Of a DNA stretch of 64,000 nucleotides, positions 32,290 to 42,303 are shown in pieces (position 1 is the stretch's first letter; the number at the start of each line of letters is the position of its first letter). The stretch covers positions 172,501 to 236,500 of the forward strand of contig JARFXV010000305.1 in NCBI GenBank assembly GCA_031761425.1, in the 5' to 3' direction. A program made the translations under genes and the position numbers. The DNA comes from Cosmopolites sordidus. Its lineage: Eukaryota; Arthropoda; Insecta; Coleoptera; Curculionidae. The notes under the pieces were generated by a model. That model was not told where the DNA came from, searched no databases, and saw only the letters and a list, made by a program, of their open reading frames with translations.

Positions 32290-34015
32290 TGACAAAAGTC
32301 AAAGAATTAAGAGTACGGATTGAAAGAGAATGCGAACAAATACCAATGGAAATGATTCTCTATGTTTGCGATGCGATGCGACTCCATTACTTCACGTTAT
32401 CAGCCATGCCTGGACCTCGATTCAAATCTATAGCCACTCAGAATCACCACCACCAACAGAGGAAGAAATTCACAGGCACATACACAAACTAAAGTATAAC
32501 AGAACATCCGGTGAAGATGGTATCACCGCGGAACTATTGAAAAACTTCGGACCAAATTCACTGCGGGAACTCACAGAAATTATCACGAATATCTGGCAAA
32601 CAAAAATTGCCAGATGAATGGAAATTTGCTCTTATCCACCCACTGCACAAGAAGGGAGATAGTCAAGTCACTTACTAAATCCTCTCAGCATGCCTTCTCC
32701 AGAGAACACCAGAACAACTAGAACACAAAATTGGCGAGTACCAGGCATGCTGTCACCCTGGTCGCTCATGCACTGAACAAATATTTAACTTAAACACAAT
32801 ACTGAAATACAAAGCTATCAGCAACGTCCCAATACTCATCTGCACGTTCGTGGACTTCAAGAAAATTTACGACTGCATCGACCGAAAATCCTAGAAGCAC
32901 AAGGACTCGACCACAAAACACTACGATTGATCAAGTAGACACTGATCGAGACAATCTCTAAAGTGAAATTTATAGGAGAAATTCCCGAACTCTTCCTGAT
33001 TAAAACCTGAGTACGCCAAGGAGATGGCTTATCCTCACTTCTCTTCAACCTGGTCCTGGGCAAAGGTATAAGGAAATTGGAAAAAGAACTGAAAAATCAA
33101 TGACACTGGAAACCAATAAGACCCGAACGACCCAAAGACAATATTGAAATCTCATGCCTAGCCTTCGCAGACGACCTAGCCATACTCGCAGATAATGAAA
33201 CAAGGGCAATGAAACAAAGGCAACCAAACAGAATGTGCAGAGAAAGTCGGCCTACAAATCTCCTTTCAAAAAACCGAAATCTTCTGCTCAAAATTAGATG
33301 TCCAAAATTTGAACACCAAATACGGCAACATAAATAGTGTCACTCCCTTCAAATATCTGGGCGAGATTCACGAACCCACAGGAGGAGAGAAAATAGCACA
33401 AATGACTCAATTGCAGAATATGAAGAGGGCATACGGCAAGACACACAATATCTAGAATAAGAAATGCATATCCACACACGCAAAAATAAGATACTACAAC
33501 ACAGTAATTACTACCCACAAAAAGCGGCATAGAAAACTTACTAAAAGAAGAACGCAAAATTATGAGGAAAATGCTCGGGCCAAAACTAACAGAGAAAGGA
33601 TACAGATTAAATTTCAGAAAGACCACAGACGGAATGTCCAACGTAGCGGCGGATATAAAAAAAAAAAGGTTGGAATTGGACATATCAGTAGACTCCCACC
33701 GACAAGACTCACCAACAGAATTCTTACTTACATACAAGGGGCCAAGTCAACAGTACCATGGATTGCACAAGTCAGAACTGATCTGGGAAAGGCACAAATG
33801 GACCCGACAGAGATTGAGGATAGAACAATGTTCAGAAACAAAATACATATGTGGAAGATTGCATCAGAGAGCGAAGTTTCGGGGAGATAGGGGACAAGGT
33901 GGACGAAGGAGAGAAAGAGTATCACAGAGAAAAAATGGGAGAGAGAAGGAACACTCAAAAAGTAGTCAGAATGCTTTGCGTGATCCAACCGGGACTATAC
34001 ACACCTAATAATAAT

Positions 34016-34020
<5 letters not shown>
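32290..34020 (+). mobile_element. Non-LTR retrotransposon (RT part), 3' end in (TAA)n
   Basis: EEEIHRHIHKLKYNRTSGED (32460), LRELTEIITNIWQTK, a damaged ALIHPLHKKGD, IGEYQACCHPGRSCTEQIF (32730-32790), LICTFVDFKKIYDCIDRK (motif A), RQGDGL (33015, motif B, frame broken), and LAFADDLAILADNE (33160-33200, motif C) are in order. The thumb reads LQISFQKTEIFCS and VTPFKYLGEI. The C-terminal end has IGHISRLPPTRLTNRILTYI and finally GLYTPNNNNN, where the Asn codons are the AATAATAAT tail itself. No endonuclease is seen, so it is 5'-truncated. It belongs to a different family from the RTE copies. Confidence 0.72.
33562..34008 (+). pseudogene. C-terminal open frame of the 32-34 kb LINE
   Basis: This open stretch begins KMLGPKLTEKGYRLNFRKTT and continues into the I.GH..RL.P.RL..KI......K region in a neighbouring frame. 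Motifs typical of the LINE thumb/C-terminal domain are present, but nonsense codons flank it. The Met start has no biological meaning. Confidence 0.5.

Positions 34021-34092
<72 letters not shown>
34020..34092. repeat. (TA)n microsatellite after a (TAA)n LINE tail
   Basis: A pure TA array follows AATAATAATAATAA, the 3' tail of the LINE, without any gap. It ends at TATAGCTATACT. Confidence 0.95.
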
Positions 34093-34093
<1 letters not shown>

Positions 34094-35600
34094 CTATACT
34101 TCATAATTCATTCTCACGACTCTCATCCAATGCTCATCCAATCGTTTCATTATTTCTATGAAAATATACCATTTCATCAGTTTTTTTTGTATGTTTATAT
34201 ATTCAAAAAATCTTGTACAAACTGAACTAAAACTTTTATTATAATTTTATAAGCGAGTCAGGTACATTGCATGCTTATTTTTCTGTGTGATGTTAATTAA
34301 TATAAGAGTTCGGAAAAAAAAGAACAGGTTAGCGGGAAATCTAACTAATATAAGTCAATTTAATAAATATATTAACGATACTACCGCATTCTCGTGTAAA
34401 AATATGCATATGATTAAGTTAATTTCGTGTTTAGGTTCATAATATAAACAGCAACCATATAAATTATTTAAAGTATTATATTAAAGGCGGAACAATGTAT
34501 ATACAAGTGCAAAATACAAATGTGCTCGTAAAGTTTTAAAATTGTCTAATTAGAATCTTTAAAAAACAAATACGAACGTTTGAATATGATTATGTATATG
34601 TTGGTGGTAATTAACCATTAACGTTAGGTTTTCAACCATTAAATATGACCGATTTTCCATTGCTTGAGTCATGGAGATGTGGTCAATCTATTAAGTCTTT
34701 TTGATAAATTTGTGCCCAATTAAATCGACTGTAAAGTTCCGCTCCATCAATTCAATTTTCTGTAGTTTAAATCAAAATATATCATAAAGTGGCGTGTCAT
34801 TTGAAATGTTCTAATACAAATAAATTATATGCATTCGTTGCATATTTTTATGTCGATTTCATTGAAGGGTGAGTCTGAAATACTATTTGTCATGGTCTTG
34901 AAAACGTCTAGAACTACCAGAACCTCATACTGGTTTATAACTCTGATTTTGAAGCCATTTTATCTACTTCCTCGTAAGGGTAGAAGCAACAATTTTCTCG
35001 TTATTTTACGAAAATAAACTTGCTTCTTTTATACCACTAGATTGTCTCTTTGCTTTTAGAATGATCAGAATCTTATACTCGTGCATAACTCTTACACTCT
35101 CAAACAATCATTACGGTAGAAACAATGTCCAATCGTCTCGCTATATCACGAATTCTTAAATCGTCTTCTTTCATAATAATAGGTTGGCCCTTTTCAAATA
35201 CGAACGATTACCTGAAATGACATGGTTCATGAACTTCAAGAGCATTTTAGCATTTTTAATGGAAAAATAACACTACTTAGCTTCGTAGCATGGTAGTAAA
35301 GGACATACAGTGCAAAGTTAGACACTTACAGTCCTAACTTTCATAATGGACGTGGTTTGTGCCTCGCAAGACGGACATTTGTTTATGATTTTAATCCACG
35401 ATTCATTTATTTATATAGTGCGGTTCAAGATATATCGTTGACCGAATGGCTGCCATAAACTATTAACCACCCCTGTCGTAACAAAACGCGGTAAAGTTTC
35501 AAAAAACGTAAACAAGGTTGGGCCTAATAAAATAACAAGTAAAAAGATAAAATTAATTTTATATTTGGTTTAGAAGTTTCGAAATATTTTTGTTTAGTTC
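34093..35600. other. AT-rich stretch, no gene recognised
   Basis: One 62-codon plus frame (34829-35017) shows nothing. On the minus strand, 35200-35110 reads GQPIIMKEDDLRIRDIARRL, faintly like a transposase helix-turn-helix, but the context does not support it and I do not call it. Around 34500-34700 there is only AT-rich sequence. Confidence 0.4.
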
Positions 35601-35618
35601 CCATTCTTTTCTTAAACA

Positions 35619-35960
35619 GTGCAGTTCTATAATTTCGATCGTATTTTTATTATACCAAATATGCTAAAAATGTGGCGTTCTTGGCATGATAATGATCATT
35701 GTGCCTCCGGTAGTGCAAATTTTAAAAGAAAACATTTATCGTCCGATGCTAAGCAAATTGTTAAAAATGTGCTTAATGCAAATCCAATCGCAGCAGAAAC
35801 TTCTTCATTAACGAAAATGCCGTTGTTAAAGATATGCCGTTAATGCAGTTAAATATATTGAGACAATGTTTATGATATAAGCATCAATTGATAACGTACG
35901 GGTAATCTTTCACCAGATGAATTATTTAGTTCAAAATATTGCATGCGCTATCAATATTTT
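35619..35960 (+). pseudogene. Possible helix-turn-helix relic of an unidentified transposon
   Basis: The 74-codon frame has FKRKHLSSDAKQIVKNVLNA then NPIAAETSSLTKMPLLK, and, after a shift, NLSPDELFSSKYCMRYQYFQ (35910-35970). The first part has the look of a small N-terminal DNA-binding domain (KRK.LS.EAK.IV.NV...). I cannot place it in a family. It lies just beyond the end of the Tc1-like element on the other strand and may be unrelated to it. Confidence 0.3.
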
Positions 35961-36365
35961 CAATTTGATTCAGATAAATATGTACCAATATGGTCCGGAC
36001 CAAAAAGATAAAACTCCCTTGTTTTTTGCGATTTTTACAAATTTTGTTCCATACTTGATAAATTGATATCAATGAGGAGTGTTACATCTGAAATATTTTC
36101 AAGTAATGATTTTAAGGTGGGCCAAAGAGATAAGACAGTTTTAATTTTTCCAAAATAACTTTATTTTCCTTTCTCTAAAATTGCAATCATTTGACTGGGA
36201 AGAGTTTCGTAAAAGCGATTGATGGTATTTTGAGAAAGTCTGACCTTTCCTCGAGTTTACAATTGTATCGAACCCTTGTACACTTTGTACACTGGCTAAA
36301 CATGCCCAAACATTTTCGATCACGTTTAGATTTGAGCACGTCTTTGGCTACACGGGAGCATTGTG

Positions 36366-36368
<3 letters not shown>

Positions 36369-36454
<86 letters not shown>

Positions 36455-36455
36455 T
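36369..36455. repeat. (TA)n microsatellite
   Basis: A TA array directly precedes the 5'-truncated end of an RTE fragment and follows Tc1-like coding sequence (AGCACAATGC on the minus strand). Confidence 0.95.
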
Positions 36456-36456
36456 C

Positions 36457-36841
36457 GCAATCAATTCAAAAACTTCGGGTGGCACAGAGGGGAATGGAAA
36501 GATGTATGCTTGGCATTACAAGACGAGACAGAAAGTCCTGCGCATGGATCAGGGAACAAACAAAAGTCTGTGACATCATTGGAAGAGTAAAACAATTGAA
36601 ATGGAGATGGGCAGGCCATATAGCGAGGCGATGGGACGACAGGTGGACCAAGGCAATCCTGGAGTGGATACCGCTTGATCGCAAACGTCCGCGAAGAAGA
36701 CCGAAAGCACGATGGACTGATGACATCGTTAAGTATATTGGACCCGAGTGGCAGAGGAAAACCCAGGACCGTGAAGGTTGGAAGCATGCTGAAGAGGCCT
36801 TCATCCTGCAGTGGATCGATACGGGCTCATGATGATGATGA

Positions 36842-36845
<4 letters not shown>
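36457..36845 (+). mobile_element. RTE LINE 3' end, 5'-truncated, well preserved
   Basis: A frame of 117 codons (36479-36832) is open from the truncation point to the natural stop: AQRGMERCMLGITRRDRKSC, AWIREQTKVCDIIGRVKQLK, WRWAGHIARRWDDRW, ILEWIPLDRKRPRRRPKARW, TDDIVKYIGPEWQRKTQDRE and EEAFILQWIDTGS. This is the cleanest version of this RTE tail in the window and has no stop, so it is younger than the copies at 3.4 kb and 9.5 kb. It ends in (GAT)5, after which TA repeats begin at once. TA repeats flank both sides. Confidence 0.85.

Positions 36846-36919
<74 letters not shown>
36844..36919. repeat. (TA)n microsatellite
   Basis: A TA array directly follows the GAT tail of the RTE fragment; the Tc1-like coding sequence resumes right after it (TAATTATTGTTTGGTG). 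Confidence 0.95.
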
Positions 36920-36922
<3 letters not shown>

Positions 36923-37597
36923 TTGTTTGGTGTTGGTTCCATAGTTGGACATGAATCATATTTAAATAGTCCTGATTGTTTATTCGGCCACAAATGAAAA
37001 CACTGCTTTTTATACCCTATGCCTGCCCAAACCATAATGCTACCATCACTCATTTGTCGTTTTGTGAAAATAATTTTTTAGTTTCTCAAGCCATGGAAGT
37101 AATAAGAGTATACAGACGGCCCATGGAGATTAAATTTCTTTCGTCAAAAAATATTATTTGCCCCTATTCTTTGTCCCAACGAGCACGGTGCTTTCGATAG
37201 CCTTTATGAGCATCTCTGAAGGGCCGAAGGCCATTTTCTTTTTGAATTTGTAAAGCTGATTGAAGGACTCTTCTAACGTTTTATAGTAGTAATCACATCT
37301 GCTTTATACGCAATAAAACGAGATGTCAATGCACTATTACAAGCGGGGCGTAAGATTTCACGTTTTTGTCTGTCTATTAATACAGAGGATCTTCCAGTAA
37401 TCTTTTTCTTTTTGTACCCTTCTTGATCTTTAATCAAATTAGTAATTACGTGTCGACTCCGGCCTGTACATATCTCTATATTCCCAAATTGACATTGTTC
37501 GCTTATTCATTTGCTAAATTGTTTTTTTCTTCACAACACATTAAACATTTTGAACGTCCCATGATGGATTTATTTCATTTCAATAGAAGAAAGAAAA

Positions 37598-37599
<2 letters not shown>

Positions 37600-37687
<88 letters not shown>
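37600..37687. repeat. (TA)n microsatellite
   Basis: This TA array lies between the N-terminal end of the Tc1-like element and a second 5'-truncated RTE tail. Confidence 0.95.
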
Positions 37688-37689
<2 letters not shown>

Positions 37690-37925
37690 ATGGTGGGCAT
37701 GCCATGTAGCGAGGCGATGGGATGAAAGATGGACCAAGTCAATCCTGGACTGGATACCGCTTGATCGCAAACGTCCACGGAGAAGACCTAAAACACGTGG
37801 ACTAATGACATCATTAAGTATATTGGAACCGAATGGTAGATGAAAGCTCAGGACCGCGAGAGTTGGAAGCATGCTGAAGAGACCTTTATCCTACAGTGGA
37901 TGGACACGGGCTTATGATGATTATG
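37688..37925 (+). mobile_element. RTE LINE 3' end, second 5'-truncated copy
   Basis: The sequence starts GGATGGTGGGCATGCCATGT, inside the LKWRWAGHIARRWD codons, and runs through the SILDWIPLDRKRPRRRPK region to GLMIMM at the GAT-rich end (GATGATTATGATGATTTTAT). It is about 85-90% similar by eye to 36595-36842, with small indels that shift the frame. Confidence 0.8.
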
Positions 37926-37929
37926 ATGA

Positions 37930-38212
37930 TTTTATATATTCTAATATTTATGTCGTACCAGTCTATATAGTCAACACATAGTATTCAAAGGATAAACTAA
38001 ATAGGTAACAAATGCGCAGTATAAATTATCTTTCATTACTAAGCTAATCGAAATTACCCGTGTTTTTATCACATTCTATATAAGACTAAAATTTGTTGAT
38101 TTAATATAAATAAATATATATTGTAAAATAATTCAAATTTATGTTTAACTTCGAACTGATTCTTTAAGAAAACTACTTAAATAACAAATAATCAATTCTT
38201 GACTAAGAATGA
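37930..38212. other. AT-rich spacer
   Basis: Nothing is recognised between the RTE tail and the direct repeat. Confidence 0.4.
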
Positions 38213-38214
38213 CC

Positions 38215-38394
38215 CCCATCCATCCCTTCAACTGGATGACATATGGTTCGTCTCTCGATGATCAGACTCTTCAGGGCGCCGACACATACCATACCATTAA
38301 GAATAGGGAGACCCTATCCACAGCTAACAACCCATGTTTTCGCAGACTTCCCATCGGATGGCGTATATATGTAGTGTCAGAATTTCTTGGACTG
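38215..38394. repeat. 180 bp direct repeat, unit 1
   Basis: The unit from CCATCCATCCCTTC to TTTCTTGGACTG is repeated at 38531-38710 with about 90% identity by eye. The 136 bp spacer is unrelated. Neither orientation gives a known protein. It could be the tandem 5' untranslated unit of a LINE, because a minus-strand RTE abuts unit 2. Confidence 0.75.
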
Positions 38395-38530
38395 GGTCCA
38401 ATGAGATAACAATAGCTGAGTGTCATCACACATCCAACCGTTGGGTTCCGCAATCTCATGTGGAATACACAACAACCTGCGTCTCCGCCTAAATGAAAAT
38501 TTTTTGTTGGTTGCTTGACTGGGAACGAGC

Positions 38531-38710
38531 TCCACCCATCCCTTCGACTGGATGACATATGTTTCGTCTCTCGCTGTTCAGACTCTTCAGGGCGTTGACA
38601 AATACCATACCATCAAGAAAAGGGAGACCCTATCCACAGCCAAAAACGCATGTTTTTGCCGACTTCCCGTCGGATGGCGTATATATGTAGTGTTAGAATT
38701 TCTTGAACTG
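38531..38710. repeat. 180 bp direct repeat, unit 2
   Basis: This is the second unit, starting CCACCCATCCCTTCGACTGG. The period between units is 316 bp. It joins minus-strand RTE tail sequence at about 38711. Confidence 0.75.
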
Positions 38711-39870
38711 CTTGTGACATCGACATACTTTCATTTGTTCTCTGATCTATGTGCCGATTTTTCTGTCCCGCTCTGTAATGCCAAGCATATACCTTTCCAT
38801 TCCCTTGTGTGCTACGAATGTGCGAAGTTTTTGAACTGATTATGATATGGGTGACCATGTGTCAGTTTCGTATGTTATACTATGTTGAACCTGTCAAAAG
38901 CGTACCAGCTACATTTAACACATTGTTTTACCTCTATTTATTACCATCTATTTATTGAACAGGACCTGACTCTTTTTCAGGTTTATTCTCAATCTAAATG
39001 GTTCTTCCGCCCTTTGCAGCTCCTTTATGTGTTTTGTAGCTTATATTGTGAATGGAGAACGATATCATCTGCGAATTTAAGATGCCTTAACTATGCACAA
39101 ATATTACTATACACACTATGATTACGAAATACCTCTTCAAGGCAGATTTGCCTTGAAGGCCAAGGCGATATTGAGTCCACGTTGCCGTTCACCCCGTTTT
39201 ACATTGATTTTAACTTCAAGATTATCCATGTGAACTGGCACCTTAGCTTCATCATACATGGAACCCAGCAGGTTCTCATTCGCTATGTCTATATACCCCT
39301 ACGCTAGCCCCATTCTAGCTGTTCCCATACGCTATGTCTATATACCCCTAGGTTAAGCAATGTATACATTATACCTTGCTTTGAGATTGAGTCAAATACA
39401 TTTTCATAGTCAATAAAAGCCAAACCCTGTAACATGGTGTGTACATTGTGCCTTTCTATGGCCGGTAGTGGGTGTAGGCCATTGTACTAAATTCACTTTC
39501 TGCTTGCTCTTTTGGTTATACGTCGTTCAGTATTTTTAATATTCTTCTAGTTATTATTTTGCTGAAAACTTTGTACATTACTGATAGGATACTTATTGGG
39601 CGGTAGTTTTCCTTGTGGCGGTAGTATCTTCCTGTGCTCCCTTTTTATAAAGAATCACTTCAGCATTTTTCATAAATTGGGTATTTGTTGACCTTTGAGG
39701 CATTTTGAGTACAATTTTGCTAATATTTTATGCAAAATTTGACCACCAGCGCTAATATTTCAACCGTTATACTGTTCTTTCCTGGAGCCTTACCATTATG
39801 CATCGATTTTATAGCATTTGTCAGTTTATCCACCAGGATATCTGGCATATGCGTTCCTCATTGTCAGCCA
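38711..39870 (-). mobile_element. RTE LINE, minus strand, degenerate
   Basis: Reading from 39870 down: ERIPDILVDKLTNAIKSMHN (39860-39800, compare EERIPDILMEELTNAIESMK at 2425), APGKNSITVEIL, NYRPISILSVMYKVFSKIIT, a damaged motif A near 39420-39380 (GLAFIDYENVFDSISK), a gap, LRYADDIV (39095-39060, motif C), then GMERYMLGITERDRKIGT and IREQMKV at 38800-38730. This is the same family as 1645-3925. Many stops and an internal duplication at 39281-39350 are present. Confidence 0.72.
39281..39350. repeat. 21 bp direct repeat, 49 bp period
   Basis: CGCTATGTCTATATACCCCT begins at 39281 and again at 39330. The duplication lies inside the minus-strand RTE copy and arose after insertion, since other copies lack it. 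Confidence 0.7.
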
Positions 39871-40106
39871 TTTTTATATTAAATCAAAGGTCTCATTTTA
39901 GATTTTAGGTTGTTTAAAAGATTTTTCTCCTGGTACTATTGAAACAGGCGTTTCAAGCACAAGCACGAACATTTAGTAAATGGTGTACCTGTTCTAGGAC
40001 ATATGTTTATAAACGTTTTTAAGTTATATTTTATGGTAAGTTATATATTATTAATTTTTGGGAAAAATATGTATTTTTAAGACAGAGTTTTTTTTTCATT
40101 GTTGTA
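39871..40106. other. AT-rich spacer
   Basis: No motif is seen between the RTE copy and the hAT-type MITE. Confidence 0.4.
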
Positions 40107-40114
40107 CTAACCAT

Positions 40115-40314
40115 CACTGGCGGCTCGTGAGTTTTTAAAGTGGGAGAGCGTAGAAGCGTAGAAGAAAATAGTGCTACTGAAGATTTTTTTTGCATTTTGT
40201 AAAGGAAAAAAAGTGAACGGAAATAAAATATGGTGTTTTTCTCTGAAAAATTGTTTACTGTGATAAATACAGGAGAAGTGGCGCCCCAACGCCCTCCCTC
40301 ACGAACCGCCACTG
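40115..40314. mobile_element. hAT-type MITE, 200 bp, with 8 bp target duplication
   Basis: The left end CACTGGCGGCTCGTGAG and the right end, read inwards, CAGTGGCGGTTCGTGAG match at 15 of 17. CAGTGGCGG is a common hAT terminal sequence. The flanking 8-mers CTAACCAT (40107-40114) and TTAACCAT (40315-40322) match at 7 of 8, the length hAT transposases produce. There is no coding capacity, so it is non-autonomous. It is inserted in or next to a minus-strand LINE fragment. Confidence 0.75.
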
Positions 40315-40322
40315 TTAACCAT

Positions 40323-40535
40323 CCATGTTACACCCATACATCGTAGCCATAAAGCAGTACTGGTTTTACTATCGAACTGTATATCTTCATTTTGGTAAAT
40401 ATGTTTAAATTTTAAATGAGTCAAATTTTTCTTACGTTGACAAACATTTTCTTCGCTCTGTTTGTTTTGTTGGATCCTTGTTATTGTTCCTTCATTATTG
40501 GACATACCAAGGCAAGTAAGTTCTTCTATGATTTA
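40323..40535 (-). pseudogene. LINE thumb-region fragment, minus strand
   Basis: The minus strand reads YLG-like ELTCLGMSNNEGTITRIQQN, then KQSEENVCQRKKNL, then KHIYQNEDIQFDSKTSTALW, in two frames equal to YLGS.......DI..RI.KA..AF..L...W....I..KTK.RI....VKPVLLYG. This is the usual post-palm region of RTE-like and related LINEs. Only about 70 codons are visible. Confidence 0.5.
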
Positions 40536-40714
40536 TACAAGTAGTATATCTTCTATATCCCCGTGTGGGGATTTGCCAGTTACCTCCATCGGGTGCGTCC
40601 CCATTGGAATTGGGGGAAGCTCGCCGGTTCTGCAAACCAGCAGTATCGGAGGGTAGTGGGGAAATAAAATACCCACCGTGAAACAAAAACTGGACGGCCC
40701 TCCAAGCATGGGGG

Positions 40715-41710
40715 TTGAGTCGTAAGGCCAGCAACCTTACATTCGGAAACACACAAAAAAAAAACGCTAAAACACCCAGTAGAAATACGCCTCGGATGTC
40801 GGACGGATATAACAGTAAACGAAAACAGCAACGGAAATTGACAATGAATTTGGGTATATGGAATATACAAGGTATAAGAAATAAACAGAAGGAAGTTATC
40901 ATGGAATTCATCCAACGTCACATTGATATAGCAATCCTCTCGGAAACAAAGAAGAAGGGAAGCGGAATCGAAAACATCAACGATTTTATACATTTATACA
41001 CTGGAGTGGAAAAACACGAAAGAGCACGTGCTGGAGTATCTATTCTAATCCACAAAAAATTGAAAAAATACATTAAATCTTGGGAACCAATGAACGAACG
41101 CATAATTAAACTGACGATCCAAATAAGGGGAAGAACTATGACAATTCTCGGTGTGTATGCTCCTAATAACGATGCTACAGCTCACGTTAAAGATATGTTT
41201 GAAGATACCCTCAGAGATATAACCGATCTAATTCCACGCAGTCATGAAGTCATCATAGGAGGAGACCTAAATGGTCGGGTCGGAAAACAGAGACATAGTA
41301 GAGTAGTAGGCAGACACGGGGAAGAAACCATAAATGACAATGGTGAAAGATTAGTGAATCTTTGTGAGCAGTTCGATTTGAGAATAACTAACACCTTTTA
41401 CGCTCACAAAGATATACATAAATACACTTGGTACCAACAGACAAGAGGACTAAAATCGATTATTGACTATCTCATTGCCCGACAAAACTCCCAAATCAAG
41501 ATACAAGACGTTAGGGTAAAGAGAGGCGCCGAGTGTGGATCTGATCACCGCTTACTGGTGGCAAAGATACACATTCCCTTTTTAACATCTTTTCAATCGA
41601 CCACCAGCAGTCTCACTGAGAATAGATTGACAACGACAAATATAACTTACAAAGTTTTGAACATGAAAGTACTAAATATTTATATCTTAGAAGACTGGAT
41701 CAAAAACTAA
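40715..41710 (+). CDS. APE-type endonuclease domain of the LINE polyprotein
   Basis: Of 331 open codons, about 300 are genuine. After a basic leader (KASNLTFGNTQKKNAKTPSR), the nuclease begins near residue 43: MNLGIWNIQGIRNKQKEVIM, then AILSETKKKG (metal-binding Glu), RAGVSILIHKK, LGVYAPNND, VIIGGDLNGRVGKQ (Asp/Asn of the GDLN motif), KYTWYQQTRGLKSIIDYLIA and ECGSDHRLLVAKI (catalytic Asp-His pair). All key residues are present, so the domain could be folded and active if translated. The last 25 or so codons (TNITYKVLNMK...) are out of frame; the true continuation is KYLYLRRLDQKLIETQRTIE in the next frame. It nicks target DNA to prime reverse transcription. Confidence 0.85.
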   Translation: MSRKASNLTFGNTQKKNAKTPSRNTPRMSDGYNSKRKQQRKLTMNLGIWNIQGIRNKQKEVIMEFIQRHIDIAILSETKKKGSGIENINDFIHLYTGVEKHERARAGVSILIHKKLKKYIKSWEPMNERIIKLTIQIRGRTMTILGVYAPNNDATAHVKDMFEDTLRDITDLIPRSHEVIIGGDLNGRVGKQRHSRVVGRHGEETINDNGERLVNLCEQFDLRITNTFYAHKDIHKYTWYQQTRGLKSIIDYLIARQNSQIKIQDVRVKRGAECGSDHRLLVAKIHIPFLTSFQSTTSSLTENRLTTTNITYKVLNMKVLNIYILEDWIKN

Positions 41711-42300
41711 TCGAAACTCAACGAACAATAGAAGAAGAGTACGAACATATAAAAGCTTGTATTCTTGAGGCTGCGGACGAATCTGTCGGAAAAATACGGA
41801 TGAATAACAAACCTGACTGGTGGGATGATAAAATAGAACAACAAATTAAAGAAAAGAAACAACTCTACCAGAAACTCCTTCAAAAGAACGATGATGTGAC
41901 GAGACAAAAATACAAAAGAGTAAATAGGGAGGTTAAAAACGAAGTCCTAAAGAGAAAGAATCAGTCTTGGGAGAAAAAATGTGAGTACATAGAACAACAA
42001 CTAGGAGGAACCCGAAGTTCAGAAGCCTGGAAGACCATAAAGTCGGCAAAAACATCAAAAAAAAAATACCTAACTTAGGGGGCATAACAAATGAAGACTG
42101 GGTACACCACTTTAAAGACCTTTTGGAAGAGAGACGTGAAAATTTTCTAGGAAAACAACACCAAATAAATAACCTAACTCCTATAGATCTCCAACTAAAA
42201 GAAGTGCAACAAGCTGTGAAAGACACAAAAATAAAAAAAATCCCCTGGACCTGGAGGGATCCACCCGGAATTCATAAGGTATGGACCCGAAAAACTTTTA
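41620..42300 (+). pseudogene. Linker and RT finger region of the LINE, frameshifted
   Basis: From about 41650 the frame reads EHESTKYLYLRRLDQKLIET, ACILEAADESVGKI, KPDWWDDKIEQQIKEKKQLY, VNREVKNEVLKRKNQSWEKK and SSEAWKTIKSAKTSK to about 42060. A run of A residues (about 42051-42064) then shifts the frame; the text continues IPNLGGITNEDWVHHFKDLL and LTPIDLQLKEVQQAVKDTKI to the next A-run at about 42229-42240. After it the RT frame opens with GPGGIHPEFIRYGPEKLLRM. No stop interrupts the chain except those created by the shifts. Confidence 0.75.
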
Positions 42301-42303
42301 AGA

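Larger units (their letters stand above)
36115..37599 (-). mobile_element. Tc1-like transposon split by (TA)n-LINE-(TA)n sequence
   Basis: The minus strand encodes one transposase in two blocks. Block one (37565-36930): a degraded MGRSKCL start, LEDPLY linker, PFRDAHKGYRKHRARWDKE, IIFFDERNLISM (first catalytic Asp, FSDEK in the family), then VMVALWFGQA / MSDGSIMVWAGIGYKK and NKQSGLFKYDS in two frames. Block two (36368-36125): LNVIENVWACLASVQSVQGF, the part after the third catalytic residue. The second Asp and the DLNPIE start are lost at the junction, where 36369-36919 intrudes. Its lower end is near GGTGGGCCAAAGAGATAAGA (36115). Its upper end is cut by another TA array at 37600. Confidence 0.7.

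Noticed and set aside
35110..35200. Minus-strand helix-turn-helix (RIRDIARRL)
   Set aside because: It is a single short similarity with no flanking domain.
40495..40993. 137-138 codon minus-strand frames
   Set aside because: They are antisense to the LINE 5' region and endonuclease, with no recognisable protein.
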